From Microbacterium sp. BH-3-3-3 (GTDB lineage: Bacteria; Actinomycetota; Actinomycetes; Actinomycetales; Microbacteriaceae): DNA of 64,000 bases. Position numbers and translations under genes: made by a program. A model generated the notes under the pieces. The model was not told where the DNA came from. It was given only the letters and a program-made list of their open reading frames with translations, and searched no databases. The first letter of the stretch is position 1, and every line of letters starts with the position of its first letter. The stretch lies in the NCBI RefSeq assembly GCF_001792815.1, contig NZ_CP017674.1:1798001-1862000 (forward strand), read 5' to 3'. Below are positions 23,614-31,616 of this stretch, piece after piece.

Positions 23614-24603
23614 GTGGAACCGCTGGTGATCTTTCTCACCGAGTGGTGGTGGATCGGCCCCGCAGCGGCCGGTGCCGGCACACTCGGGTGGGTCGGCGTG
23701 CGCCGCACACGGCAACGCGCGCTCCCCGCGGGAACCACGACCACCGGCGACCGAGCGGCCCGGGCCTGGGCTTCTCGTCCGCTGAGCAAGAACGCCGCCC
23801 GTCGTCTCGAGCTCGACGCCGCGCAGCTCGATCTGCAGAGCGCCCGGCACGCCGTCATGCGCGGACGCGCCGAGGTGAAGGTCGCCGACGCCGAGGTGGT
23901 GCGCGCTCAGGCCGAGCGCGCGGCGTCCCGCGTTCCGGCCGACGTGGTCGCCGCCGCCCGCGGTCGACTCGTCGACGCCCAACGCGACCTGCGCGCCGCG
24001 ACCGCCGAGGTGCGGGCCAGCCGCGCCGGAGTGAAAGCGGCGAAGGCCATGCTCCCGGCGATCCGCTCCGGTGGCGCGCCCCTTCCGGTCGCGCGCCTGC
24101 TGGCCGAGCACGACGCCATCCTCGCCCGCTGGATGTCGTACGAGACCGACCCCGCGCTGGCGATCGACTACCCCGCCATGACCGACTCGCGCTCCCCCCT
24201 GCTCGCCGACTTCCTGCGCGCGCACGAACGCGCGCAGTGGCTGCGTCCGGCCTCGACCACGACGCGTCTCGAGCCCGCCGAGTTCCTCGCGTACCGCGAT
24301 GCCGTGCGTCACGTCTCGCACGCGTTCGACCGCGCGGAGCGCGCCGCGCGGCGCGGCGGCGAGCAGCCCAGCGTCGAGGGCACCGACGCGTGGGGTCGCG
24401 TGGCCTCCGATCTCGCCGAGACGGCTCAGCGCGCGCTGGCCCGTTCGATGGAGTCGATGGGCCGTGCAGCGGCCCGCAACTGGAGCGAACGGGGCGCGAA
24501 GCGCGCGCAGAAGAAGGGCCCCGACGCCGCTCCCCCGACGCCGAACGAGCGCCCCGTGTGGCCGCCGCCCGCGCGCGAGAAGCCGCGACCGCCGGCATCC
24601 TGA
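23614..24603 (+). CDS. Membrane-anchored coiled-coil protein of unknown function (paralogue 1)
   Basis: The 329-residue protein has one N-terminal transmembrane segment (FLTEWWWIGPAAAGAGTLGWV), an alanine/arginine-rich coiled coil (about 55-145) and a conserved module with DYPAMTDSRSPLLADFLRAH (about 182-201). The C-terminus is proline/lysine-rich and likely disordered. The module recurs in the next gene as TYPAMSDGRQPLTAAFLRAK, so the two are paralogues with a divergent N-terminal linker; this one carries an extra coiled coil. I do not recognise a named family. GTG start is supported by TAGCAT 6 nt upstream. A structural cell-envelope role is only a guess. Confidence 0.75.
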   Translation: MEPLVIFLTEWWWIGPAAAGAGTLGWVGVRRTRQRALPAGTTTTGDRAARAWASRPLSKNAARRLELDAAQLDLQSARHAVMRGRAEVKVADAEVVRAQAERAASRVPADVVAAARGRLVDAQRDLRAATAEVRASRAGVKAAKAMLPAIRSGGAPLPVARLLAEHDAILARWMSYETDPALAIDYPAMTDSRSPLLADFLRAHERAQWLRPASTTTRLEPAEFLAYRDAVRHVSHAFDRAERAARRGGEQPSVEGTDAWGRVASDLAETAQRALARSMESMGRAAARNWSERGAKRAQKKGPDAAPPTPNERPVWPPPAREKPRPPAS

Positions 24604-24624
24604 GCCGCCGTCGGGCGAGCGGCG

Positions 24625-24630
24625 TAGCAT
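24625..24630 (+). promoter_or_regulatory. Leaderless -10 box of the second paralogue
   Basis: TAGCAT ends 6 nt before the GTG, exactly as for the preceding paralogue. Confidence 0.55.
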
Positions 24631-24636
24631 GGCGCC

Positions 24637-25374
24637 GTGCAGGAGTTCTGGAATTTCGCCGGCCAGTACTGGTGGTTGGTCTTCCCCGTCTTCGGAATGA
24701 CCATGGGGGCGGTCAACGCGCGCGTGAAGCACCGCGAGGTCGCCGCCCGTCGGCGCCACCGCGAGCAGATCGAGCTGATCCGCGCGCAGGGCGGGGCCGT
24801 TCCGGCGTCGATCTCCGCTCCGACCGTGGGCGCCCCGGTCGCCGACGCCCAGCAGCGCGCCGTGGACGCGCACGACGCCGTCACCCACCGCTGGCTCGAG
24901 TACGAGCTCGACGCGTCGAAGCTCATCACCTACCCGGCGATGAGCGACGGCCGCCAGCCGCTCACGGCGGCGTTCCTGCGCGCGAAGAAGGTCGCCGACA
25001 ATCTGCGCCCCCGCACCGATGAGGTGTTGTCGCCCGATCGGCTCAAGGAGTACCGCGAGGCCGTCACCGACTACGAAGTGGCCTTCGAGGTCGCCGAGCG
25101 CGATGCCCGACGGGTCAAAGACGCCGCGTTCACCGCCGACGAGCGCAAGCGCCTCGACACCGCGAAGCAGCTGCTCAGTGTCGCCACCGACCAGGCCGCC
25201 ACCCCCAACGAGCGGCAGGTCGCCTACCGCCGCGTGCGCGAGGAGTTGAACGGTCTGATCTGGCTGTCCGACGAGGCCGTCGACGTGCTCGAGAAGAAGG
25301 TCGCGCTCGAACTGCCCCGCGGCAGCGGCGACACACCCCGCACTCCGCTCATCCCGCCCGAGCCCGCGGTCTGA
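24637..25374 (+). CDS. Membrane-anchored protein of unknown function (paralogue 2)
   Basis: The 245-residue protein has an N-terminal transmembrane segment (FAGQYWWLVFPVFGMTMGAV), a basic stretch (RVKHREVAARRRHREQIELI), and the conserved module RWLEYELD...TYPAMSDGRQPLTAAFLRAK...RLKEYREAV shared with the preceding gene. The downstream half is helical (ERKRLDTAKQLLSVATDQAA). It starts at GTG with the same promoter arrangement, so each gene can be transcribed separately. Function is unknown. The pair may form a hetero-complex at the inner membrane face. Confidence 0.75.
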   Translation: MQEFWNFAGQYWWLVFPVFGMTMGAVNARVKHREVAARRRHREQIELIRAQGGAVPASISAPTVGAPVADAQQRAVDAHDAVTHRWLEYELDASKLITYPAMSDGRQPLTAAFLRAKKVADNLRPRTDEVLSPDRLKEYREAVTDYEVAFEVAERDARRVKDAAFTADERKRLDTAKQLLSVATDQAATPNERQVAYRRVREELNGLIWLSDEAVDVLEKKVALELPRGSGDTPRTPLIPPEPAV

Positions 25375-25398
25375 CGCGACGGCTCCCGCGCGGAGTCG

Positions 25399-25659
25399 TC
25401 AGCTCTTGCGGCGGATCCGCACCGGCCCCCGCGCCGTCGTCACGTCGACGACGCGACCCTTCTGCGTCACCTCGACCTCGCCCAGCCCGACGAGTTCGTG
25501 CGCGGCGTCGCGTGCCGGCTGCATGAGATCTCGCCAGTCGTCGCCGCCGATGGCACGGGCCGCCTCCGATGGGCAGATCGTCTTGTCGGCGTCGCGCGCG
25601 GCGAGCAGCTCGCGAATGGATGCCACGAGCCGAGGATCCGCACCAGATGCCGGGGTCAT
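25399..25659 (-). CDS. DUF3253 family protein
   Basis: The 86-residue protein (IRELLAARDADKTICPSEAA, ARAIGGDDWRDLMQPARDAA, LGEVEVTQKGRVVDV) matches DUF3253, a small winged-helix-like family with no known function, present in many actinobacteria and proteobacteria. GACACT lies 6 nt before the ATG and may be a weak leaderless -10. It is divergent from the DUF2071 gene by 47 nt. Confidence 0.83.
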   Translation of the reverse strand: MTPASGADPRLVASIRELLAARDADKTICPSEAARAIGGDDWRDLMQPARDAAHELVGLGEVEVTQKGRVVDVTTARGPVRIRRKS

Positions 25660-25706
25660 CTGTCCAGTGTCCCTCCGCGCCGCGGTGTCGGGGTCAGAAT
25701 GAGCCG

Positions 25707-26438
25707 GTGATCACCGAGCGCCATGCCCCCGATCTGCCCGGACGCGCCGTCATCGAACAGCGGTGGAACCGCGCCGTCTTCGTACACTGGCGGGTGGACC
25801 CGGCCGACGTCGCGCCGCTGCTTCCGGCCGGCACCCGTCCCGACGTGCACGACGGCTCCGCGTGGGTGGGGCTCGTGCCCTTCGTGCTCAGCGAGTTCCG
25901 CTTCCTGCCCCTGCCGCCCGTGCCCTTCGTCGGCACGTTCACCGAGATCAACGTGCGCACCTACGCGATCGACGACGAGGGCCGCCGCGGCGTCGTGTTC
26001 CGCACGCTCGAGGCCGAGCATCTGGCCCCCGTCCTCGGGGCCCGCGCGCTGTTCGGCCTGCCCTACCGGTGGGCTCGGGCCGGAGTCCGCACCGACGGCG
26101 CGCGCATCGAGTACCGCTCGCGGCGTCACGGGGGGCGGCATCCGGGAACCCACGTGCGTGCCACCCTCGGCACCGACACGGTGGACACCCCCCTCTCGCG
26201 GTTCCTGACCGCGCGATGGGGCTTCCACGAGCGTCACCTGGGCCGCACGATCTGGGCCGCGAACAGCCACGAACCGTGGCCCCTGGTCGAGGCGCAGCTC
26301 GACGTGCTCGACGACGACCTCGTCGCCGACGCCGGCTTCCCCCAGCTCGCCGGCCGCACGCCCGACTCGGTGCTGGCGATGCCCGCGGGCCACCCCGGCT
26401 TCATCACGCGCTTCACGACGGCGCACGCGATCGCCTGA
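25707..26438 (+). CDS. DUF2071 (YqjF-like) family protein
   Basis: The 243-residue protein shows the DUF2071 pattern: QRWNRAVFVHWRVDPADVAP, LPAGTRPDVHDGSAWVGLVP, FTEINVRTY and GVVFRTLEAEHLAPVLGARA. The family has an acetoacetate decarboxylase-like fold and unknown substrates. The GTG is supported by CAGAAT ending 6 nt upstream and by the conserved start of homology soon after. No signal peptide or membrane segment. Apparently monocistronic. Confidence 0.85.
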   Translation: MITERHAPDLPGRAVIEQRWNRAVFVHWRVDPADVAPLLPAGTRPDVHDGSAWVGLVPFVLSEFRFLPLPPVPFVGTFTEINVRTYAIDDEGRRGVVFRTLEAEHLAPVLGARALFGLPYRWARAGVRTDGARIEYRSRRHGGRHPGTHVRATLGTDTVDTPLSRFLTARWGFHERHLGRTIWAANSHEPWPLVEAQLDVLDDDLVADAGFPQLAGRTPDSVLAMPAGHPGFITRFTTAHAIA

Positions 26439-26615
26439 GTCGGGCGGAGGATGCGGTCCGTCTCGCCGAGAAGAGCTGCCGGTGCGCCGAAGACGCCACT
26501 CACCCGAAGGCGGTGAGATTTCATCTCGTTATGTATGCATGCTCATGTTTACCTTGTGAGTGGGCGTTGACCAACGTCGTTCCACCCCACGGCGCTCGCG
26601 CCGAAAGGACAATTC
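26439..26615 (+). promoter_or_regulatory. AT-richer promoter region of the secreted protein gene
   Basis: The region has GAGATTTCATCTC, a small inverted repeat (26515-26527), then ATGTATGCATGCTCATG and TACCTT (26551-26556), a possible -10. AAAGGA before the next ATG is the ribosome site. Base composition is clearly less GC-rich than the surroundings. Confidence 0.4.
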
Positions 26616-27263
26616 ATGAGCACGCAACATCGATCGGCGATTTCAGCCGCGTTCCTTGCCCTCGCCATCGCATTCGCGCCCACCTCCGCGGCACTCGCGG
26701 CGAGGGACAGTGCGACGGACCCCGAGTCCACGTTCCACGAGTTCGTCGACGATCTGGCGCTCTCACCGGCGAGTAAGCGCCAGGTCGAGCAGTACTTCGC
26801 CGCACTTCCGGAGGAGAAGCAGGAGGCGGGCGCCGCGGACCCATCGACACTATTCACCTATTCCGAGGCCACCTCCACCGTTCGCCAGCTACCTGTTGCC
26901 CCCTCGGACAGTGGGCGCCTCACCACCCTGGCCGCAGCGGGTATTCGAACGCTGCAGGTGAGCAACCGACAGGACGTCAAGATCGGGAATGTCACGTTCA
27001 TCACCTTCAGCCTGAGTTACACATATGAGGCGCGTGGCAGCTCAGTCACACGGAACATCAACTGCACGGGGTCTGCATCAGGAGTGATCAGTGCGAGCTC
27101 GTCACCCACATCTTGGATCTCTCAAGGACGTGGGACCTGCGATGTGCGCACCCAAGCCAGCGTTTTCGTGAAGGGCCTGCCCTTCCAGTTCACGAAAGTG
27201 CACACGGTCACGACGCAAGCGGGCAATCCTGCTCGGGTCGACGGCCGAATCTACTCGGCATGA
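26616..27263 (+). CDS. Secreted protein of unknown function
   Basis: The 215-residue product has a Sec signal peptide (basic start, hydrophobic AAFLALAIAFAPTSAALA, cleavage after about residue 29). The mature part has no known motif; two Cys in its C-terminal half (NCTG and GTCD) could form a disulfide in an otherwise Ser/Thr-rich, probably beta-rich domain. AAAGGA precedes the ATG at good distance. Codon choice is less GC3-biased than in neighbours, suggesting more recent acquisition. It overlaps the following membrane protein gene by 4 nt, so the two are probably functionally linked. Confidence 0.7.
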   Translation: MSTQHRSAISAAFLALAIAFAPTSAALAARDSATDPESTFHEFVDDLALSPASKRQVEQYFAALPEEKQEAGAADPSTLFTYSEATSTVRQLPVAPSDSGRLTTLAAAGIRTLQVSNRQDVKIGNVTFITFSLSYTYEARGSSVTRNINCTGSASGVISASSSPTSWISQGRGTCDVRTQASVFVKGLPFQFTKVHTVTTQAGNPARVDGRIYSA

Positions 27264-27562
27264 CGATCCCTGCACACACGCGGGCCAGATCGCGAGCTTC
27301 CTCTCTCCACTGGTGGGCTGTCGCGGCAGCCGCCGTCGCACTGGCCGCGCCGCTGCCGGACGAATGGAGGCTCACCGTCCAGATCTTGACCCTCGTCTTC
27401 GGAGTAGTGGTGCTGTGCGTGGTCCGGGGTCGAGCGGCTCGATCGATCGCGGCGGCCGTCGTTGTCGTGGTCGGCGCCGTCGTAGGCGTGCACATCGCCG
27501 GGCAGGTCCTCGCTCTCGTGTTCGAGCGATCCTTCATCGACGACGCCGTCGTCGTCGGCTGA
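27260..27562 (+). CDS. Small membrane protein coupled to the secreted protein
   Basis: The 100-residue protein has three likely membrane segments (WWAVAAAAVALAAPL, LTVQILTLVFGVVVLCVV and SIAAAVVVVVGAVVGVHIAG). The ATG overlaps the preceding stop (ATGA), indicating translational coupling. No family is recognised. It might serve as membrane partner or immunity-like protein for the secreted product; this is speculation from context. Confidence 0.65.
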   Translation: MTIPAHTRARSRASSLHWWAVAAAAVALAAPLPDEWRLTVQILTLVFGVVVLCVVRGRAARSIAAAVVVVVGAVVGVHIAGQVLALVFERSFIDDAVVVG

Positions 27563-27581
27563 GAGACGGCCAGCGGGACCG

Positions 27582-27625
27582 ACGCCAAAAGGGTCCCTCC
27601 GCGCACGGAGGGACCCTTTTGGCGT
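27582..27625. terminator. Strong bidirectional terminator
   Basis: A perfect 20-bp stem (27582-27601 with 27606-27625) closes on a CGCA loop; the stem contains GGGTCCCTCCG and A4/T4 runs suitable for termination on both strands. It lies between convergent transcription units. Confidence 0.92.
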
Positions 27626-27633
27626 AAGAAACG

Positions 27634-28539
27634 TCAGTCGCGCTGCGTCGGGAACGCGTCGGGGTACTGCTCGAGCCACGCCTGCACGGCCTCGGGCTCC
27701 TTGCCCTCGCCGTACTCGTTGACCACGAGGTCTTCGAGCGAGCCGTACTGCTCGTCGTCGAGCTGGATGCCGGCGATGAGCTCGGCGGCATCCGGGTATT
27801 TCTCGGCGAAGCCCGAGGTGGCGAGGAAGTGCAGAGCCTCGGGGTCGCCCATCAGACCCTGGGGGTCCTCGAGGTCCTTCACGTCGTAGGCGTCGTTCGC
27901 CCAGAAGGGACGCCACAGGGTGACCGCGATGTCCTTCTGCGCCGCGATGGCGTTGTCGAGCTCGGTGAGCATCGCCGCGGTCGACGAGGTGACGAGTTCG
28001 AAGTCGCCGTCGAGGCCGTAGCCGGGCAGCATGGTCTCCTGCGTCTGCTTCGTGAGGCCGGCACCCGGCTCGATGCCGTAGATGCGCCCCTCGAAGCGGT
28101 CGGCGTTGGCCTGCAGCTGCTCGATCGAGTCGATGTCGACGTAGCTGGGCACCGCGATCGTGAGCTTGGCGTTGTCGTAGTACGCGCCGAGGTCTTCGAT
28201 CTTGTCGCCGTAGGTGTTCATGTAGTCGGCGTGCGTCAGCTCGGGCCATGCCGACGGGTAGATGTCGACGTCGCCCTGGGCGAGGCCGGCGTAGAGCGGG
28301 CCCGCCTCGGTGAGGGTCTGCATCTCGACGGTGTAGCCGAGCTTCTCGAGCTGGTCCTCGAGCAGGTAGGCGGTGCTGAGGCCGTCGGTCCACGACGGCA
28401 GGAACCCGAGCGTGATCGTGCCCTTGTCGCCGCCGCCGCCGTCTCCGCCCTCGGCCTGGTTGCCGCTCGCGCAGCCGGCGAGCGCGAGGGCACTGACGGC
28501 CCCGAGGGCCAGGGTGGTGGTGAGGTGTCGCTTGTTCAT
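27634..28539 (-). CDS. proX: Glycine betaine/proline-type ABC transporter substrate-binding lipoprotein
   Basis: The 301-residue protein has a lipoprotein signal with LALAGC (lipidated Cys23) and an OpuAC/ProX-type domain (ITLGFLPSWTDGLSTAYLLE, AGLAQGDVDIYPSAWPELTH, GIEPGAGLTKQTQETMLPGY). It binds quaternary amines outside the membrane for the ProW/ProV transporter encoded just upstream. Trp residues in SWTDG, SAWPE and TLWRPFWA are placed like cation-pi cage residues of the family, although the exact ligand is not certain. It is the last gene of the minus-strand V-W-X operon and abuts a strong terminator. Confidence 0.9.
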   Translation of the reverse strand: MNKRHLTTTLALGAVSALALAGCASGNQAEGGDGGGGDKGTITLGFLPSWTDGLSTAYLLEDQLEKLGYTVEMQTLTEAGPLYAGLAQGDVDIYPSAWPELTHADYMNTYGDKIEDLGAYYDNAKLTIAVPSYVDIDSIEQLQANADRFEGRIYGIEPGAGLTKQTQETMLPGYGLDGDFELVTSSTAAMLTELDNAIAAQKDIAVTLWRPFWANDAYDVKDLEDPQGLMGDPEALHFLATSGFAEKYPDAAELIAGIQLDDEQYGSLEDLVVNEYGEGKEPEAVQAWLEQYPDAFPTQRD

Positions 28540-28601
28540 CGCTGTGTTCTCTTCCTTTTCGTATGCGTTTCCGTGTGTGCGCGCGTGTGAGGTGCCGGGA
28601 C

Positions 28602-29504
28602 TCACGCGGGGGTGGGGGCGGCAGGGGCGGCAGGGGCGCGACGTCGGCCCAGCGCCGCGAGCAGCGACGAGGCGTTGTCGGACCGGTTGCCGAGGGCGGC
28701 GGTGAGGCGGTCGAGGTACACCGCCAGCACGACCACGCTGAGGCCCGCCTCGACGCCCTTGGGCAGGTTGACGGTCGAGATCGACTGCACGACCTCCTTG
28801 CCCAGGCCGTCGGCGCCGACGATGCCGGCGACGACCGCCATCGACAGGGCGAGCATGATGACCTGGTTGACGCCCGCCATGATGGTGGGCATCGCGAGCG
28901 GCAGTTGGATGCCACGCAGGATCTGTCCGGGCGTCGCGCCGAACGCGTGCCCGGCCTCCACGGTCTCGGAGTCGACCCCGCGGATGCCGAGCTCGGTCAG
29001 ACGCACGCCCGGGGGCAGCGCGAAGATGACGGTCGAGACGACACCGGGTACCACCCCGATGCTGAAGAACGTGATCGCGGGGATCAGGTAGACGAAGGCG
29101 GGCATCGTCTGCATGAAATCGAGGATCGGCTTCATGACGGCGCGCACGGTGGGATTGCGCGCCGACCAGATGCCGAGCGGCACCGAGATCGCCACGGCCA
29201 CGATCGTCGCCACGAGCACGAGCGCGAGCGTCTGCATCGCCGTGACCCACTGACCCATGCCCAGGATGAGGGCGAAGCCGATCACCGTGCCGAGGGCGAG
29301 CTTCCACGAGCGCAGGAGCCACGCCAGCAGTGCCGCGATCACGATCACGACGATGATCGGGGCGGCCAGCAGCACATCGCTGAGGCCCCCGACGAGAAAG
29401 CGCACGGTCACGGCGATGACGTCGAAGAGACCCGAGAGGTTGTCGCGGAGCCAGTCCACGCCGGCGTCGACCCACTGGCCGACCGGAATGCGGAAACCAT
29501 CCAT
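28602..29504 (-). CDS. proW: Glycine betaine/proline-type ABC transporter permease
   Basis: The 300-residue protein has several transmembrane helices, starting with VLLAAPIIVVIVIAALLAWL, and the BPD_transp_1 cytoplasmic loop EAGHAFGATPGQILRGIQLP (EAA motif). The opening MDGFRIPVGQWVDAGVDWL is typical of ProW/OpuAB proteins. Its ATG overlaps the stop of the ATPase gene by one base, and the binding-protein gene follows 62 nt downstream. Moves osmoprotectants across the cytoplasmic membrane. Confidence 0.92.
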   Translation of the reverse strand: MDGFRIPVGQWVDAGVDWLRDNLSGLFDVIAVTVRFLVGGLSDVLLAAPIIVVIVIAALLAWLLRSWKLALGTVIGFALILGMGQWVTAMQTLALVLVATIVAVAISVPLGIWSARNPTVRAVMKPILDFMQTMPAFVYLIPAITFFSIGVVPGVVSTVIFALPPGVRLTELGIRGVDSETVEAGHAFGATPGQILRGIQLPLAMPTIMAGVNQVIMLALSMAVVAGIVGADGLGKEVVQSISTVNLPKGVEAGLSVVVLAVYLDRLTAALGNRSDNASSLLAALGRRRAPAAPAAPTPA

Positions 29505-30832
29505 CAGCGCATCCCTCCGGTCTCGGATGCCGGGACCCCGGGGTCGGCTGAGGTCGCGTCGAGCACCGCGTCGATCTCTGCCGACGGGAGCGGGTTCGGA
29601 AGCACGGTGATCTCCTCGGTGGCGGTGGGGCCGGGGCCGAGAGCGGCCAACAGGGTGACGCGCGGGATGACGCCGGCCAGGCGTCCTTCGGCGTCGAGCA
29701 CGGCCAGCGGAAGCGGCGACTCGACCGACGGCACGAAGAGGTTCATGAGCACGTCCTCTTCGCGCACGCTCTGCGGCAGCGGCCGGAGCCTGCCGAGCAG
29801 CGAGTTCTCTCCCGCGCGCACGAGCTTGATGGCGTCGCGGTCGGTGATGATCCCGAGCGGCTTGCGGTCGCGGTCGGTGACGTAGGCGGCCGACATGTAC
29901 GCGTCGCGCATCTGGCGCAGCGCCGTCCGGGGGCCCGCCGACGCGTCGACGCGCGGTCGGGGACGTTCCATGACGTTGCCGGCCGTGAGCACGCGGGCGC
30001 GGTCGACGTCCTGCACGAACTGCTCGACGTAGTCGTTGGCCGGGTCGGTGAGGATGTCTTCGGGCGTGCCGATCTGCACGATGCGCCCGTCGCGCATGAC
30101 CGCGATGCGGTCGCCGAGGAACATGGCCTCGTTGAGGTCGTGGGTGATGAAGACGATCGTCTTCTTCAGCGTCCGCTGCAGTTCGAGCAGCTGCTCCTGC
30201 ATCTCGCGACGGATCAGGGGATCGAGGGCGCTGAAGGCCTCGTCCATGAGGAGGATGTCGGTGTCGGCGGCGAGAGCGCGGGCGATGCCGACGCGCTGCT
30301 GCATACCGCCCGACAGCGCGGAGGGGAGCTTGTCGCCCCACCCCTCGAGTCCGACGAGGGCGAGGATCTCGTCGGCCTTGGCGAGGCGTTCGGCCTTGCC
30401 GACGCCGCGGATCTCGAGCGGGTAGGCCACGTTGGCCGCGACCGTCCGGTGCGGCAGGAGCGCGAAGTGCTGGAACACCATCGCGAGACGATCGCGCCGC
30501 AGCGACCGGAGTCGCGCGGTGCCGACGCCCGTGAGGGGGTCGCCCTGCACCTCGACGGTGCCGGCGCTGGCCTCGTGGAGGCCGTTCAGCATGCGGATGA
30601 TGGTGGACTTGCCAGAGCCGGAGAGCCCCATGATGACGAAGATCTCACCGGGGTGGACCTCGAAGCTCGCGTCGATGACGGCGGCGGTCCCGTGGTCGGC
30701 GATCTCGTCGCGACGGGCGCCGGAGCGGAGCTTGTCGACGGCAGCCTGGGGGGCGCGGCCGAAGACCTTGAACAGGTTCTTCGCCGCGAGGGCAGGCGCC
30801 TCGAACGCAGGCGGATGGGTCACTGTGTGCAC
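29504..30832 (-). CDS. proV: Glycine betaine/proline-type ABC transporter ATP-binding protein with CBS domains
   Basis: The 442-residue protein has Walker A GLSGSGKST at 69-77, the signature ALSGGMQQR, Walker B ILLMDEAFSALDP and then two C-terminal CBS domains (about 280-400). This is the ProV/OpuAA architecture in which CBS domains sense ionic strength or cyclic nucleotides. It starts at GTG; a GTG three codons downstream is an alternative. It leads the operon. The 400-bp upstream region has two palindromes that may take part in osmoregulation. Confidence 0.94.
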   Translation of the reverse strand: MHTVTHPPAFEAPALAAKNLFKVFGRAPQAAVDKLRSGARRDEIADHGTAAVIDASFEVHPGEIFVIMGLSGSGKSTIIRMLNGLHEASAGTVEVQGDPLTGVGTARLRSLRRDRLAMVFQHFALLPHRTVAANVAYPLEIRGVGKAERLAKADEILALVGLEGWGDKLPSALSGGMQQRVGIARALAADTDILLMDEAFSALDPLIRREMQEQLLELQRTLKKTIVFITHDLNEAMFLGDRIAVMRDGRIVQIGTPEDILTDPANDYVEQFVQDVDRARVLTAGNVMERPRPRVDASAGPRTALRQMRDAYMSAAYVTDRDRKPLGIITDRDAIKLVRAGENSLLGRLRPLPQSVREEDVLMNLFVPSVESPLPLAVLDAEGRLAGVIPRVTLLAALGPGPTATEEITVLPNPLPSAEIDAVLDATSADPGVPASETGGMR

Positions 30833-31229
30833 CTCAGCGGCCTCGGGTGGCCGCAGCGGTCACGCCCGGGTGGCAGCCGTCAGCACTCTTCGGGGGGTGG
30901 AGTGCGTCGGCGTCGAATGTCGGATCCGACGCCCAGGCCGCCGACCGTACGCTCGCGGCGTCGACTCCCCCGAGTCGTCACCGGCGACCGCGGACTGGTC
31001 GGGTGGGCGGCCCGAATTCGGGCCTCCACCAAGGTTTCACGGTGATGGATCGGCTGGCAAATCGCCCGCCGCGTTGCGCTCTCGAGCACCCTGTGGCACG
31101 CGCGTGCGCGTGCCCGATGCTTCACGGGCGCTCCCCAGCGGGCATCCCCGAATGCGAGCCCGGGCGTGTCGCGCGACGTCGGCGGAGGCGCTCCGGCATC
31201 CGAAACCGTCGCGCCGAGGCGACTGCCGC
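30833..31229. promoter_or_regulatory. Upstream region of proVWX with two perfect palindromes
   Basis: GGCCCGAATTCGGGCC (31009-31024) is a 16-bp perfect palindrome and a candidate operator about 180 bp before proV. GGCACGCGC and GCGCGTGCC (31095-31114) form a second perfect hairpin with 2-nt centre, near the end of the chorismate mutase gene, and may be its terminator. No gene is supported in this 397-bp stretch. Confidence 0.5.
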
Positions 31230-31535
31230 TCAGTCGGTCCCGGGGTGCGCGGCGGCGGACCGGTGGTGACGGATGACCTCGGCGACGACGAAGTTGAACC
31301 ACTTCTCGGCGAACGCGGGATCGAGGTCGGCGTCTTCCGCCAACCGCATGAGCCGGGCGATCTGCTGCTCTTCGCGCGAGGGATCGGACGCCGGCATGCC
31401 GTGCTGGGCCTTGAGCACACCCACTTGCTTGGTGCAGCGGAATCGCTCGGCGAGCAGGAAGATCAGCGCGGCGTCGATGTTGTCGATGCTGCCCCGCAGG
31501 CCCTGCAGGATCGTGGTGGGGTCGGCGTCGGTCAT
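31230..31535 (-). CDS. Chorismate mutase (AroQ type)
   Basis: The 101-residue all-helical protein (LRGSIDNIDAALIFLLAERF, CTKQVGVLKAQHGMPASDPS, REEQQIARLMRLAEDADLDP) matches the short monofunctional AroQ chorismate mutase family, which converts chorismate to prephenate for Phe/Tyr synthesis. Key Arg/Lys positions (R14, K36 region, R54) are in the expected places. GGGAGGACAT gives a strong ribosome site. No secretion signal, so it is the cytoplasmic type. Confidence 0.88.
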   Translation of the reverse strand: MTDADPTTILQGLRGSIDNIDAALIFLLAERFRCTKQVGVLKAQHGMPASDPSREEQQIARLMRLAEDADLDPAFAEKWFNFVVAEVIRHHRSAAAHPGTD

Positions 31536-31603
31536 ATGTCCTCCCAGATCGCTCCGAGGATACCGCGCGCGAGGGTCGACGTAACGCGCTCCCCGTAGAC
31601 CCT

Positions 31604-31609
31604 TACAGT
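31604..31609 (+). promoter_or_regulatory. Leaderless -10 box of the AI-2E family gene
   Basis: TACAGT ends 7 nt before the ATG, and no ribosome site is present. Confidence 0.5.
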
Positions 31610-31616
31610 GTTGAGC

